From assembly GCF_003369915.1 (NCBI RefSeq), contig NC_046676.1, forward strand, positions 22,488,001 through 22,552,000: a stretch of 64,000 nt of DNA. Reading direction: 5' to 3'. Source of the DNA: Drosophila miranda (lineage: Eukaryota; Arthropoda; Insecta; Diptera; Drosophilidae). The position numbers were made by a program, and so were the translations under genes. The first letter of the stretch is position 1. Each line of letters opens with the position of its first letter. Positions 23,901-35,703 of this stretch are shown here, in pieces. The notes below the pieces were generated by a model, which had not been told where the DNA came from, made no database searches, and was given only the letters and a program-made list of their open reading frames with translations.

Positions 23901-24648
23901 TATAGAGCGACCAGCTTCGGTGGCCTCGCTCACTCTTCCAGCCAACGACGATGAGCTGGAGGCCGCGGACACGGTGGCGACGGTGGCCAACGCGGAAACA
24001 GAACTGAATGGAGAGCCGCAGGAGTCGACGCATAACCTGAGCGCAGCAGGACCGGCACCGGCGTTACCTTTGACTAACTTAGTTAATAGAATCAAAATAA
24101 ATATTACTAAGAATACAAGTAGTATAGCAAGTAATAGTGCCTCCAACGGCTCATCAATGGCCGCCACATCGACGCCGGCAGCAGCAACGATGGGATCGGC
24201 AGCGGATACGCAAGTCTCGGCCATCAGTGTCATAGGCGGATCCGGAAACTGCAGTTCTATGGAGACCTCGCAGCAGGTGAACGCAATTCAAACCATTTCC
24301 ACCATTCCAGTTCTGTGCGGCGGTAACACATTCGTCCCCAAGATTGCAACCAGTGCTCCAGCCAATATCAGTTCCATCTCGGTCATTGGCAGCAGCTACG
24401 GCACCAACAGCCGCAACAGCAACTCAATCGCGACCACAACGGCACCAACTTCGGCGACAGTCTCGGCGGTTGTTGGAGCGGGATCATCTTCTGCCGTTGC
24501 CCAGAAACCAGCCACACCCCCGCCTGCTGTCGATGCCGATCCGGAGCCGGTGGTTGAACTGAAGCCAGCGTTGCGGAATGTGACGCTCAAACGAACGAAA
24601 AAGGTCCAGAATGGCACCGAAACATCGGGTCTCTGCTCGATCATGTAA
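14987..24648 (+). CDS. Pcf11: Pre-mRNA cleavage complex II subunit Pcf11
   Basis: Coding exons are 14987-15169, 16359-16484, 16548-16763, 16844-17161, 17224-17959, 19859-20447 (or from 19835), 20521-20641, 20718-20814 (or 20823), 20892-23249, 23330-23797 and 23858-24648; all phases agree and give about 2000 aa. Residues 1-140 form the CTD-interacting domain (PPEFKLPILYLIDSIIKNV), which binds phosphorylated RNA polymerase II tails. A Glu/Lys coiled coil follows (about 185-225), then RQRDPRLARQ and a long Ser/Lys/Arg-rich region. Exon 9 holds a beta-rich region with repeated I-x-F/Y-G motifs (IRFG, IYFGG, IEYGG, IRFGT). The C-terminal half has a CxxC...HxxxH zinc finger near residue 1398 (CSSCGVRF), the Clp1-binding-type SRRWYYDLNDWRQYEE, and a second zinc finger near 1503 (CDMCHEKF...HPLC). 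The protein acts in the nucleus in cleavage, polyadenylation and transcription termination. The junction after exon 5 is the least certain. Confidence 0.93.
15170..16358 (+). other. Pcf11: Pcf11 intron 1 with an internal poly(A)-like signal
   Basis: A 1.19-kb intron splits the CID-coding sequence. An A-rich block ends in AATAAA at 15685-15690 and is followed by T-rich sequence (GTTGTCTTTTATTTTA) at about 15720, the arrangement of a real 3' end. No coding sequence is seen. Confidence 0.45.
15320..15340. repeat. (CT)n run in Pcf11 intron 1
   Basis: Uninterrupted CT dinucleotides apart from the first few bases. Confidence 0.85.
17960..19858 (+). other. Pcf11: Pcf11 intron 5 with possible alternative terminal exon
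   Basis: Exon 5 meets a strong GTAAGA donor at 17960, yet its frame stays open for another 58 codons to a stop ending at 18135. The following 1.7 kb is AT-rich and contains AATAAA hexamers at 18864, 19125 and 19130, each followed by T/GT-rich sequence. Read through, this makes a 584-residue protein with the CID and coiled coil but without the zinc fingers or the Clp1 segment. Whether this form is made is not shown by sequence alone. Confidence 0.45.
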
Positions 24649-25392
24649 CGCGTGAACACAGATATTCCTATTTAATTTTTTTGCAATTATTTTTACACGT
24701 TACTTAGTTTTAGAAAATTATGGAAACGTTCTCCATCGCGGAGCGTTCTTTGTTCTTTGTAGGTACCCATTACGCACTAGGGGCCGAGCTCTCCTTCCCA
24801 CCAGGAGCTCTAGCCCATACACATTCGTCATCATCAGTTATTTCGGAAAAAACAACGGCCAAATTTAATAAAAAACAATTACAACTGAATAACATACTTT
24901 GTGATAATTTTATAACACAGGAAAACGAATTACAATACCCTACAAGCGTCACATCCACATGCTTTTCTATCATTGCTAATGTTTTGTATATGCTAAATTG
25001 AAGGAATAAATAGAAAAACTGAATTAACCAAATTACTTGATAACTTTTCAATCGTATAGTTATTGTTACCCATATTTAAATTATATCCATAAAATATTCT
25101 GAATAAAGCATTTCAATTTAATCATAAATAAAAGTGTTATTTGAAATTTTCAATTAATTGCAGTTAAAATTACTTGCGAATGTATATATGTACATAGTGC
25201 CACTTATGTTTAAGTGCGCGCCAAAACCAGTGTTGCCTGACCTCAGAAATGGCCACTTTTGAAACAGCTGTTTCTATGTACTAAAAAATCCATACCGCTT
25301 TAAAGTATGCACGTGGGCCTATTTCGGCTTTTAAACTAAGTTTTTATAATAAATATATTGAATTAAAGCCCAAGCACTGGTCAGTTATCAAG
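24649..25392 (+). terminator. Pcf11 3' UTR, poly(A) signals and U3-55K upstream region
   Basis: AATAAA hexamers occur at 25005, 25102 and 25127, so the Pcf11 3' end is probably within 25,020-25,160. The remaining roughly 230 bases before the U3-55K start codon must hold its promoter. I see no motif 1 there. Confidence 0.55.
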
Positions 25393-27079
25393 ATGTCATC
25401 GTCCTTTTTTCTCAAAGCAGGCGCCAAGGCCAACAAAAAACGGAAGGTAAGACAGAAGCCGCCCAAAAAGAAACGTACCTGTAATGTTTGAAAAAGAATC
25501 CCGCAGCAACAAAAGGTAAGGGCGTCAAAACAGCAGCGAAATCGGGGAAATCGGGTTTCCAGAATGCCCGTGCAGAAGGGCCAGTGCCGAAGAAGCAACG
25601 CCGTCCCAAGGAAAAGGATGAGGAAATTGAAAGTGATGATGAGGAGTACAACAGTGACCTGGGAGACGGAGGCCACAACACTTTAGCCTTCTCTTCCGAC
25701 GAGGGCGAGGAGGAGACTGCACAAGACAAACGTCTGCGTCTGGCTAAGCAGTATCTATCGGAGATTGAGAAGCAGGAGTCGGAGCGTGCCGAAGATCGGG
25801 AGCTGGGCCAGAGTGTTGAGCAGCGCCTACAGACTGACTACTTGGATAGCGTGGGTAAACTGCGACGGAACATTGCCGGCAACCTGAAAACCAATGAAGT
25901 GACAAGTGTTCTCAAACACAAGCTCCACCACATGCCAATCTGTGCACTGGCTCTCAGTCCAGACGGCAAATTCCTCTATGCGGGAGCCAAGTCTCAGTTC
26001 GTCCTGAAATGGTCCACGCAGAATGGAAAGGTCTTGGACAAATGCGATGTTTTGCCACACCGAGAAGAGCCCGAAACTGGCAAGAAGAGACGCTCCCATG
26101 TCATAGCCATCTGCCTGTCCACGGACATGAAGTACATGGCTCTGGCCGAGGGCGGTCCTCATATACAAATCTGGTGCCCACAAACGATGAAGCATGTAAA
26201 GACACTGAAGGGTCACAGAGATTGCGTTGCAGGCCTGGTCTTTCGAAAAGGAACGCACGACTTGTACTCCGCAGCTAAGGATCGTTCTGTGAAGATTTGG
26301 TCGCTGGACGAGATGGCCTATGTGGAGAGTTTGTAAGTTTAAAACAGTGTAAACATGCAAACATTTTTTGAACCGTTTTATCTCCAGATTTGGTCATCAA
26401 ACAGGAGTCACCAGCATAGATGCCCTGAGTCGAGAGCGAGCCATTACCGCAGGCGGTTCAGATTGTTCCTTGCGCATTTGGAAGATTACAGAAGAATCGC
26501 AGCTGATCTACAATGGACACAAGGACAGCATTGAGTGTGTCAAGTTAATGAACGATGAACACTTTGTGTCAGGTGGTGTGGATGGGTAAAATATAGCGTA
26601 AATATCGCGCACTGATAGATACTAAAATTTCGTAACATTTGCAGTGCTATCAGTTTGTGGAGCGCCCTAAAGAAGAAACCCATTTGCACCACACAGCTGG
26701 CCCATGGTGTAGGAGAAAACGGCGTCGCCAACTGGATAACAGCAATTGCTGTGGTGGTCAATACGGATTTAGTGGCAACAGGTTGGATAGATTCTTTAAT
26801 TTCTATTTCCGCCTTCTCTTACGTTCTCTATCATATTCAGGCTCCTTTGATGGCTTTGTGAAACTCTGGCAAACGAATCCAAATGCCCGCAAGTTGCAAC
26901 AGATTCAAAGCATACCCATAACTGGCTTCATTAATGGCCTTACCTTTAATGCCGATGGCACTAAACTTTATGTGGGCGTCGGGCAGGAGCATCGACTGGG
27001 TCGTTGGTGGCGACACAAAGAGGCCAAGAATAATGTAGTTGTAGTTGATATAGTGTTACAAAATGCGACCGGCAAGTAG
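25393..27079 (+). CDS. U3-55K: U3 snoRNP-associated WD40 protein U3-55K (RRP9)
   Basis: Exons are 25393-25446, 25497-26332, 26388-26585, 26645-26781 and 26841-27079, with consistent phases, giving 487 aa. The first intron is only 50 nt. A lysine-rich, acidic N-terminal region (nuclear localisation, about residues 1-115, with the family segment TAQDKRLRLAKQYL) precedes seven or so WD40 blades, among them GHRDCVAGLVFRKGTHDLYS, DRSVKIWS, ALSRERAITAGGSD, LRIWKITEESQLIYNGHKDS and the C-terminal GVGQEHRLGRWWRHKEA. The last is almost identical to human RRP9. RRP9 binds the box B/C motif of U3 snoRNA in the nucleolus and is needed for 18S pre-rRNA processing. Length and order match the family (human about 475 aa). 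Nothing is missing or broken. Confidence 0.93.
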
Positions 27080-28005
27080 GTTAACTTCTATGTTTAAGTG
27101 AAGTTGTATAGAGAAATATGGATAGAATTCCTAACTTTTTATCAGGCTTTTCCTATCATTTATTAAAACGAATTAAAATCCTGATCAAATGATTGGCCCT
27201 AAACAACCCCAACTAACCTTTTCAGAGGAAAAATACACATAATTGAAAGGAGTAGAAAATTATCTGGATATTCTTTGATGTTAATACCAATTGAATGTCT
27301 TAATCGGTAATATCGCGTATATATTTCTAAAGAATGGCGGTACTGTTTGGAGGTTTCATGTGATATGCATTTCGGTTGCATTTCAATTTTGTTGAGTTAT
27401 TTTAATGGAGAAAATTCAAATCAGAGTTTAAAATAAATTCATCGTCTTTGTAAGTTGAATTTTAGCGCCAGCTATATTTAACAGTGTCCTAGATAAATAT
27501 ATCTCAAATATATGCTCAAATTTTGTGGGATCTTTTCGTGGTGGCATTTTTCATTGCAGCAATGTCCCTATATTCCTACGCGCTTTCCCCTTATTTGTTA
27601 AACCTTATTTTAGACACAATTTAACAAAAGGGATTTCTATAAGTAGCTAATCTTATAGAAAATTAATTCATCAATCGAATGAAAATTTGCGTTCAGGTTG
27701 AGGGGCCTGCATTATCAAATCGAATATCAAAATCGACGAATATGACTTGATCATGGCCAGAGAACAATTAACCCATTGTCGACCAGTGGGTATTAAAATA
27801 CGCTCCACGAAAATAATTAACCTTTAAGAGGTGAGAGATATCGTGAGGTTTTTGTAATTAATGAGGAAGGATAGGAAGGAGCATTTACAAAAATATTTTA
27901 TTTCGCGATTTAGCTCAAGGAAACACAGTGGAAACACTGTTTAAATAGAGGGGGGACAAGTGGGCTAAGTTCGGGTCGGACGGGCATACTTTATTAACAA
28001 ATCCG
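27080..28005. other. U3-55K to vlc intergenic region
   Basis: This is AT-rich DNA with no coding signal. It contains two blocks (27656-27677 and 27721-27744) that resemble blocks at 14025-14046 and 14111-14134 upstream of Pcf11. The U3-55K 3' UTR probably ends in the first 100-350 bases, although no clear AATAAA is present there. Confidence 0.5.
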
Positions 28006-28016
28006 CGGTCACACTG
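28006..28016 (+). promoter_or_regulatory. vlc: Core promoter motif 1 (M1BP site) of vlc copy 1
   Basis: CGGTCACACTG is an exact match to Ohler motif 1. A 5' UTR exon probably follows and ends at a GTAAGG donor at 28115; acceptors at about 28230 and 29011 are possible partners. This promoter lies outside the duplicated unit that begins at 28439, so the second gene copy has no equivalent. Confidence 0.7.
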
Positions 28017-29065
28017 TACGAAAGTGTTTTCATCCGCAATTTTCCATATTTTTCCAATAAATTCAACTGGAGGGAATTGACTTCTACACCAGGAGCTTCC
28101 ACTGCGTTGGCTTTGTAAGGTCATTATAATACATATTAGCGACTAAAATAGAACATATTGCGTGTGAGTGCTCCGTCTGTCTCATTTTTGTTTCTGTCGC
28201 CTTGTGTTGGTTGCAAACTCCAAATACCAGGCGACATCATCATCGTCATGTTTTCTGTTGCGTTCGCCTTTCCCGTCTTCTCCGTTGTGCCGGATTATAA
28301 ATAGTTGTGTGAGTATGTCCGTTGTATGTACATTACTCCGTCTGCGTCTGTGTCGGTTTGAGGCCGAGTTGATTTTCGGTGCCAATTATTAGTTCAGTTC
28401 CAACAACAAGAACACGGAACGGAGTGTCGAAGCAACGGCAAAAAGTTAGCAAAGCGGAACTGGAATTGTAGATGACAGTGCCGTTAGAGCTGCTCCCATC
28501 TTCTAAGCTGTCGATCGCGGCAGCAACGCAACAATGTGTGCATGCATACATCCATACGTGCATATGGACGGCACGAAACTGGAGAGCAGCTAAACCAAGA
28601 GTCGTTTCCATTGATCTTCAGCTTGATATTGTTGCCCTCGAGACCCCAACACAGTCACAGCTCGGTCATTTGTCGCAGCAGTCTGGTGCCCAAAAAGAGC
28701 GATCGCAACGATCAGTAGTCCGTCGAGTTTCCGCTTTGCATAAATGGCAAATAATTGCCACCGCCCTCGTTCGCGGTGCCCGTGCTGTGTCTCGGCCAAC
28801 CACCAACACCAACCAAGTGCTTGTGCTTTGTTTTAACGATTACACAAATAATTGCATTTCTCTTCGGGGCGCAGCGCTGTTCCGAGTGCACAGCACAGTA
28901 AATTAGAAATGGGCGTTAATTTGGTTGTGAGCAAGATAGCGAGCGTTTGCCTGGTCTGTGTAGCCCGGCTTCCGGAAGTCAATCTGTTATATTATTCCCC
29001 ACAAATTTTAGAATTGTGAAGGCTCCCACAGCACACAGATTTCATAACTCAAAGCCAAAGTTCCC

Positions 29066-31355
29066 ATGGATCGCAGCTTGGACTCCATTGGCAGCTGTTC
29101 ACTCGATGTAGATGCGGACTCTTCCGATATATCAGGTATATGGTATATGGTATATGGTATGTGGGTTGCTGCCGAACCTAACCTCAATCTGAATGCTGCC
29201 TCGAATTTATTTATTGGTTTTCCTTTTGTTTTGCGTTTCAGCTACTTCTGCCTGTTCTTTGCTGTATTTTTATGTTTCTTTGCTTGCGTTCGTTCGCGAC
29301 TTGACTGGCCAAAAGAGACTAACTCTGAATCTTCTTTCTATGACACATTGCAGATACCAGTGGCAGCCTGAACTTTCCAACGCCGCTTTCTGTGAAGGAC
29401 ATAACACGCGAGTTCACTGCTAACTTACGTGAACGCTGCATTCTGCGATCGCCGCAGCAGTTACAGTACACTACGACCGCCTTTGTAGATCCCGGGACGG
29501 GCTTGGTGCGTATGGTGCTGTCACCTGTTGGCGTCGAACCCGCCAATGAGCCGAACGCTGCAGGCGTCGATGTTGACATCGATGCTTGCGCTGAAGCCTC
29601 TTCCATTGTCACCGCCACCGCCGCAGCTGAGAAAAAGCCTAGCTACTTGAACTTGGCCTGCAGCGTCAACGGATACTCCAATCTAACCACCTACGACTCG
29701 AAGATTCGTCAAGACATAAATAAGTCGCGTGAGGTCTCGCCCATCCGCCCCTCCACCAGTAGTCTGCAGTATTGCAAGCGCAATAATTCCCTGGCGGCCC
29801 CAGTTCTCAATAGCATGCCGCTCATCACTCAGCCCTGCACGCCCAGCAAGTATAGCCTGGTCGAGGCGAGCAACAATAATAAGGGGCACGGTCCGGAGAA
29901 TGGAGCAGATTCTGGTATCGCCCAATGTAATGGCAGTGCCAATGGAAGCAGCAGCGGCACGAATGGCTCAACTAGCAGCTTCATAAAGTCGCGTGTTGAG
30001 CGCCTATACGGCGCAAATGCTTTGACCCAAGTATTGTACAGCCCCAAGAAGCATGGCCGGGCCAATTCACCATCTTCAGCGTGGACGTCGAAGTATCAGC
30101 TTGAAGTGGAGTGCCCGCAAAACTCGGAGTTGGCGCGAAAATTTAAACAGCTTTCTCCCAGCAAGGACTACGGAGAATTTCGGAAAAAGCTGCACAATAA
30201 TTGCTCCCAGGCTGTATCGCCGAGAAAGATAGAGCCTTTGTCAGGCAAAAACGGTGAAGTGGACTTGCCTGTATTCAGGCACCTAAGTCATGAGTTCCGT
30301 GCCCAGTTACCCACGGTATCGCCGAAGCGAAGTGTACCTCGGTCCTTAGGTGCCTCAGAGGTGAATCTGGCCACAGAGGAATCACAGTCGGCACCAGCTC
30401 CAATAGATGTTGTTGACCACGAGCCCGTAAAAATTGCCCAATTGGATTCTGAGCAGTATATTGGGATCACCAAAATTATTACAGCCCCCCAAATGGAAAA
30501 GGATGGAAATCATTTTCTTAAAATACTCAAAGGCGAACAGGATCGTCTGTTAGCGCTGGCCGCTCTTGCTGAAAAGTACATAGATGCCTTAGCTGTAAGA
30601 GACCTACCTGATATTTAATGGAGTTGTTCGTTTGTTAACAATATGAAACATAAATTTCCGCAGAATAATCCTGATATCACAGAGGACACCTTTGGATTGC
30701 TGCGGGCTGCCTCTGGGAAGGCCCGTCTTCTGGCCTCGAAGAAAATGAAACAATTTGAGGGTGCGTGATCAACAGCTACTTACTCCTTGGTGTGCAATTC
30801 ATTTCGCTTATTTCTGGTTTACAGGCCTATGTCACAACAATTTGAATCCCTCACCAGAGGATGCGTTCCCCACAACAGTCGACGATTTGCAAGGATTCTG
30901 GGACATGGTTTATTTGCAGGTGACCCAGGTTGATTCCATTTTTGCCGATATTGATCAGCTTAAAATGAATGATTGGAAGGTGGGTACTAAAAAATTAGCA
31001 TCTTATTCACTATAACCGTTTGTATGGGTTATTCCAGGCCACAGCTGAACCGCCCGCGGTGGAGACGGTGTCTAAAACGATAAAATCGACGAAAACGGGA
31101 CTTTTTAAAGCGAAAACTGCCGGATCGACAAAAATCGCGAGTGCGAATGGATCGAAATCCGCTGCTGCGAATTCGATGGCAGCACTGCGACGAGAAGCCC
31201 AGAGGAAGCAATTACTGGAGATGAAGCGTCAGCGCCGTGAGGCCATGGCCGCTGTGACAAATAGTCCAACTGCCTGTGATGACGGCGCAGGGCAGCAGGG
31301 GGAAGGAATCGGCGGGGATAGTTCTGCCTTTTTGGGCGTCAAGAACAGCAGCTAA
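29066..31355 (+). CDS. vlc: Vulcan-like GKAP/DLGAP family protein, copy 1
   Basis: Exons are 29066-29135, 29354-30594, 30664-30760, 30825-30979 and 31038-31355, giving 626 aa with phases 1, 0, 1 and 0. The N-terminal 430 residues are Ser/Pro/Asn-rich and probably disordered. The family-defining GKAP/GH1 segment lies at about 455-520, with KMKQFEGLCHNNLNP and DDLQGFWDMVYLQVTQVDSI, followed by a basic tail with a predicted helix (AALRREAQRKQLLEMKRQRR). DLGAP/SAPAP proteins bind PSD-95-type scaffolds or, like HURP, microtubules. Vulcan in D. melanogaster belongs to this family and neighbours ap, which favours vlc over its relative mars. Intron 1 stays open in frame for 54 codons if retained. Copy 1 has Ile where copy 2 has Asn (codon 30433-30435). 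The poly(A) signal is at 32043. Confidence 0.82.
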
Positions 31356-32068
31356 ATAGTGCTCATTGCAACCGGCAATACATGCTCTCTAGGTATAAAT
31401 GTATTTAATCTTAACACACTTAACACTCACAAATGTAAACCACACCCATACTCGTACACACAAACATAACAAGAACATACTACATATGCTTAGAAATTCC
31501 TAGTTGAATTAATCCTTAACTAGTCCCAACTAAAATGCACATAGTGGAGCTGGACTGCTTAACCATAGAGCTGTTACATCTGTGTTTTACAAAGTGTCAC
31601 AAACGTAGAGACCAAAAGCAGGGTCGATAGAGCGAGCGCAACATCATCGATAGCGACGTTGAAGGATTTTTAGCGCCTTGAATTACTTATAAAATTTGCC
31701 TTATCTGCGCTCGTTAAGCAACTTAGCTGTACGCATTCTAAGCTACTTGAAATTGTTCATGACAGTTATAAAAGACATTTTTTCTTGTGTTATAACACAA
31801 GAAATAAGTACAAAAAAAAACAACAAAAAAAACGCTAACAAACCCCTTGTATTAGACAAATCGATCTTTTATACTAATTTTTTGAATGTAACGAATCTAA
31901 ATTATACACGCATATATATTTTTCTGGCATATTAACAGCTGCATGAACTGAGATTGATTATTCTAGTGTTGAAGTTGTGAAGTGAAGCTGCAAGTAAGAA
32001 AGCACTCTCAATCTCACTCTCAATTAAGTTGTAATGTTTTGTAATAAATTATTTTTCACATGTGGTAA
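31356..32068 (+). terminator. vlc: vlc copy 1 3' UTR and poly(A) signal
   Basis: The 3' UTR is AT-rich. AATAAA at 32043-32048 lies 26 bp before the start of duplication unit 2, so cleavage of the first transcript would fall at or just inside the second unit. Confidence 0.6.
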
Positions 32069-35000
32069 CAAAAAGTTAGCAAAGCAGAACTGGAATTGTA
32101 GATGACAGTGCCGTTAGAGCTGCTCCCATCTTCTAAGCTGTCGATCGCGGCAGCAACGCAACAATGTGTGCATGCATACATCCATACGTGCATATGGACG
32201 GCACGAAACTGGAGAGCAGCTAAACCAAGAGTCGTTTCCATTGATCTTCAGCTTGATATTGTTGCCCTCGAGACCCCAACACAGTCACAGCTCGGTCATT
32301 TGTCGCAGCAGTCTGGTGCCCAAAAAGAGCGATCGCAACGATCAGTAGTCCGTCGAGTTTCCGCTTTGCATAAATGGCAAATAATTGCCACCGCCCTCGT
32401 TCGCGGTGCCCGTGCTGTGTCTCGGCCAACCACCAACACCAACCAAGTGCTTGTGCTTTGTTTTAACGATTACACAAATAATTGCATTTCTCTTCGGGGC
32501 GCAGCGCTGTTCCGAGTGCACAGCACAGTAAATTAGAAATGGGCGTTAATTTGGTTGTGAGCAAGATAGCGAGCGTTTGCCTGGTCTGTGTAGCCCGGCT
32601 TCCGGAAGTCAATCTGTTATATTATTCCCCACAAATTTTAGAATTGTGAAGGCTCCCACAGCACACATATTCCATAACTCAAAGCCAAAGTTCCCATGGA
32701 TCGCAGCTTGGACTCCATTGGCAGCTGTTCACTCGATGTAGATGCGGACTCTTCCGATATATCAGGTATATGGTATATGGTATATGGTATGTGGGTTGCT
32801 GCCGAACCTAACCTCAATCTGAATGCTGCCTCGAATTTATTTATTGGTTTTCCTTTTGTTTTGCGTTTCAGCTACTTCTGCCTGTTCTTTGCTGTATTTT
32901 TATGTTTCTTTGCTTGCGTTCGTTCGCGACTTGACTGGCCAAAAGAGACTAACTCTGAATCTTCTTTCTATGACACATTGCAGATACCAGTGGCAGCCTG
33001 AACTTTCCAACGCCGCTTTCTGTGAAGGACATAACACGCGAGTTCACTGCTAACTTACGTGAACGCTGCATTCTGCGATCGCCGCAGCAGTTACAGTACA
33101 CTACGACCGCCTTTGTAGATCCCGGGACGGGCTTGGTGCGTATGGTGCTGTCACCTGTTGGCGTCGAACCCGCCAATGAGCCGAACGCTGCAGGCGTCGA
33201 TGTTGACATCGATGCTTGCGCTGAAGCCTCTTCCATTGTCACCGCCACCGCCGCAGCTGAGAAAAAGCCTAGCTACTTGAACTTGGCCTGCAGCGTCAAC
33301 GGATACTCCAATCTAACCACCTACGACTCGAAGATTCGTCAAGACATAAATAAGTCGCGTGAGGTCTCGCCCATCCGCCCCTCCACCAGTAGTCTGCAGT
33401 ATTGCAAGCGCAATAATTCCCTGGCGGCCCCAGTTCTCAATAGCATGCCGCTCATCACTCAGCCCTGCACGCCCAGCAAGTATAGCCTGGTCGAGGCGAG
33501 CAACAATAATAAGGGGCACGGTCCGGAGAATGGAGCAGATTCTGGTATCGCCCAATGTAATGGCAGTGCCAATGGAAGCAGCAGCGGCACGAATGGCTCA
33601 ACTAGCAGCTTCATAAAGTCGCGTGTTGAGCGCCTATACGGCGCAAATGCTTTGACCCAAGTATTGTACAGCCCCAAGAAGCATGGCCGGGCCAATTCAC
33701 CATCTTCAGCGTGGACGTCGAAGTATCAGCTTGAAGTGGAGTGCCCGCAAAACTCGGAGTTGGCGCGAAAATTTAAACAGCTTTCTCCCAGCAAGGACTA
33801 CGGAGAATTTCGGAAAAAGCTGCACAATAATTGCTCCCAGGCTGTATCGCCGAGAAAGATAGAGCCTTTGTCAGGCAAAAACGGTGAAGTGGACTTGCCT
33901 GTATTCAGGCACCTAAGTCATGAGTTCCGTGCCCAGTTACCCACGGTATCGCCGAAGCGAAGTGTACCTCGGTCCTTAGGTGCCTCAGAGGTGAATCTGG
34001 CCACAGAGGAATCACAGTCGGCACCAGCTCCAATAGATGTTGTTGACCACGAGCCCGTAAAAAATGCCCAATTGGATTCTGAGCAGTATATTGGGATCAC
34101 CAAAATTATTACTGCCCCCCAAATGGAAAAGGATGGAAATCATTTTCTTAAAATACTCAAAGGCGAACAGGATCGTCTGTTAGCGCTGGCCGCTCTTGCT
34201 GAAAAGTACATAGATGCCTTAGCTGTAAGAGACCTACCTGATATTTAATGGAGTTGTTCGTTTGTTAACAATATGAAACATAAATTTCCGCAGAATAATC
34301 CTGATATCACAGAGGACACCTTTGGATTGCTGCGGGCTGCCTCTGGGAAGGCCCGTCTTCTGGCCTCGAAGAAAATGAAACAATTTGAGGGTGCGTGATC
34401 AACAGCTACTTACTCCTTGGTGTGCAATTCATTTCGCTTATTTCTGGTTTACAGGCCTATGTCACAACAATTTGAATCCCTCACCAGAGGATGCGTTCCC
34501 CACAACAGTCGACGATTTGCAAGGATTCTGGGACATGGTTTATTTGCAGGTGACCCAGGTTGATTCCATTTTTGCCGATATTGATCAGCTTAAAATGAAT
34601 GATTGGAAGGTGGGTACTACAAAATTAGCACCTTATTCACTATAACCGTTTGTATGGGTTATTCCAGGCCACAGCTGAACCGCCCGCGGTGGAGACGGTG
34701 TCTAAAACGATAAAATCGACGAAAACGGGACTTTTTAAAGCGAAAACTGCCGGATCGACAAAAATCGCGAGTGCGAATGGATCGAAATCCGCTGCTGCGA
34801 ATTCGATGGCAGCACTGCGACGAGAAGCCCAGAGGAAGCAATTACTGGAGATGAAGCGTCAGCGCCGTGAGGCCATGGCCGCTGTGACAAATAGTCCAAC
34901 TGCCTGTGATGACGGCGCAGGGCAGCAGGGGGAAGGAATCGGCGGGGATAGTTCTGCCTTTTTGGGCGTCAAGAACAGCAGCTAAATAGTGCTCATTGCA

Positions 35001-35703
35001 ACCGGCAATACATGCTCTCTAGGTATAAATGTATTTAATCTTAACACACTTAACACTCACAAATGTAAACCACACCCATACTCGTACACACAAACATAAC
35101 AAGAACATACTACATATGCTTAGAAATTCCTAGTTGAATTAATCCTTAACTAGTCCCAACTAAAATGCACATAGTGGAGCTGGACTTCTTAACCATAGAG
35201 CTGTTACATCTGTGTTTTACAAAGTGTCACAAACGTAGAGACCAAAAGCAGGGTCGATAGAGCGAGCGCAACATCATCGATAGCGACGTTGAAGGATTTT
35301 TAGCGCCTTGAATTGCTTATAAAATTTGCCTTATCTGCGCTCGTTAAGAAACTTAGCTGTACGCATTCTAAGCTACTTGAAATTGTTCATGACAGTTATA
35401 AAAGACATTTTTTCTTGTGTTATAACACAAGAAATAAGTACAAAAAAAGACAACAAAAAAAAAAACGCTAACAAACCCCTTGTATTAGACAAATCGATCT
35501 TTTATACTAATTTTTTGAATGTAACGAATCTAAATTATACACGCATATATATTTTTCTGGCATATTAACAGCTGCATGAACTGAGATTGATTATTCTAGT
35601 GTTGAAGTTGTGAAGTGAAGCTGCAAGTAAGAAAGCACTCTCAATCTCACTCTCAATTAAGTTGTAATGTTTTGTAATAAATTATTTTTCACATGTGGTA
35701 ACA
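32069..35703 (+). repeat. Tandem duplication, unit 2 (3.63 kb)
   Basis: This is the second, head-to-tail copy of 28439-32068. It starts at CAAAAAGTTAGC and ends at the ACA of 35701-35703. The junction shows only a few bases of microhomology (CAAA), with no transposon ends or long flanking repeats, which fits a replication slip or end-joining event followed by very little time for divergence. Confidence 0.95.
32696..34985 (+). CDS. vlc: Vulcan-like GKAP/DLGAP family protein, copy 2
   Basis: Exons are 32696-32765, 32984-34224, 34294-34390, 34455-34609 and 34668-34985, which give 626 aa. The protein differs from copy 1 at one residue (Asn for Ile at the codon 34063-34065, in EPVKNAQ), with one silent change nearby. 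All splice sites and the GKAP segment are intact, so it is not a pseudogene by sequence. Its poly(A) signal is at 35676. What is missing is the motif 1 promoter and the first leader exon, which lie left of unit 1. It could be silent, driven by sequence in the unit-1 3' region, or reached by read-through from the copy-1 promoter with splicing into its own acceptor at 32641. Confidence 0.82.

Larger units (their letters stand above)
28439..32068 (+). repeat. Tandem duplication, unit 1 (3.63 kb)
   Basis: Unit 1 aligns base for base with 32069-35703 at an offset of 3630 (3633 after a short A-run indel). By hand I count about eleven substitutions and one 3-bp indel, roughly 0.3 percent divergence. 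The left edge is seen where 28438 and 32068 stop matching. The right edge is the point where unit 1 runs into unit 2 at the shared CAAA. Each unit contains a whole vlc coding region, about 600 bp of leader sequence and the 3' UTR with its AATAAA. Confidence 0.95.

Noticed and set aside
28439..35703. Calling the duplicated gene mars instead of vlc
   Set aside because: Both belong to the GKAP/DLGAP family, but the position beside ap and the shorter length of 626 aa favour vulcan; the alternative is kept only as a minor possibility.
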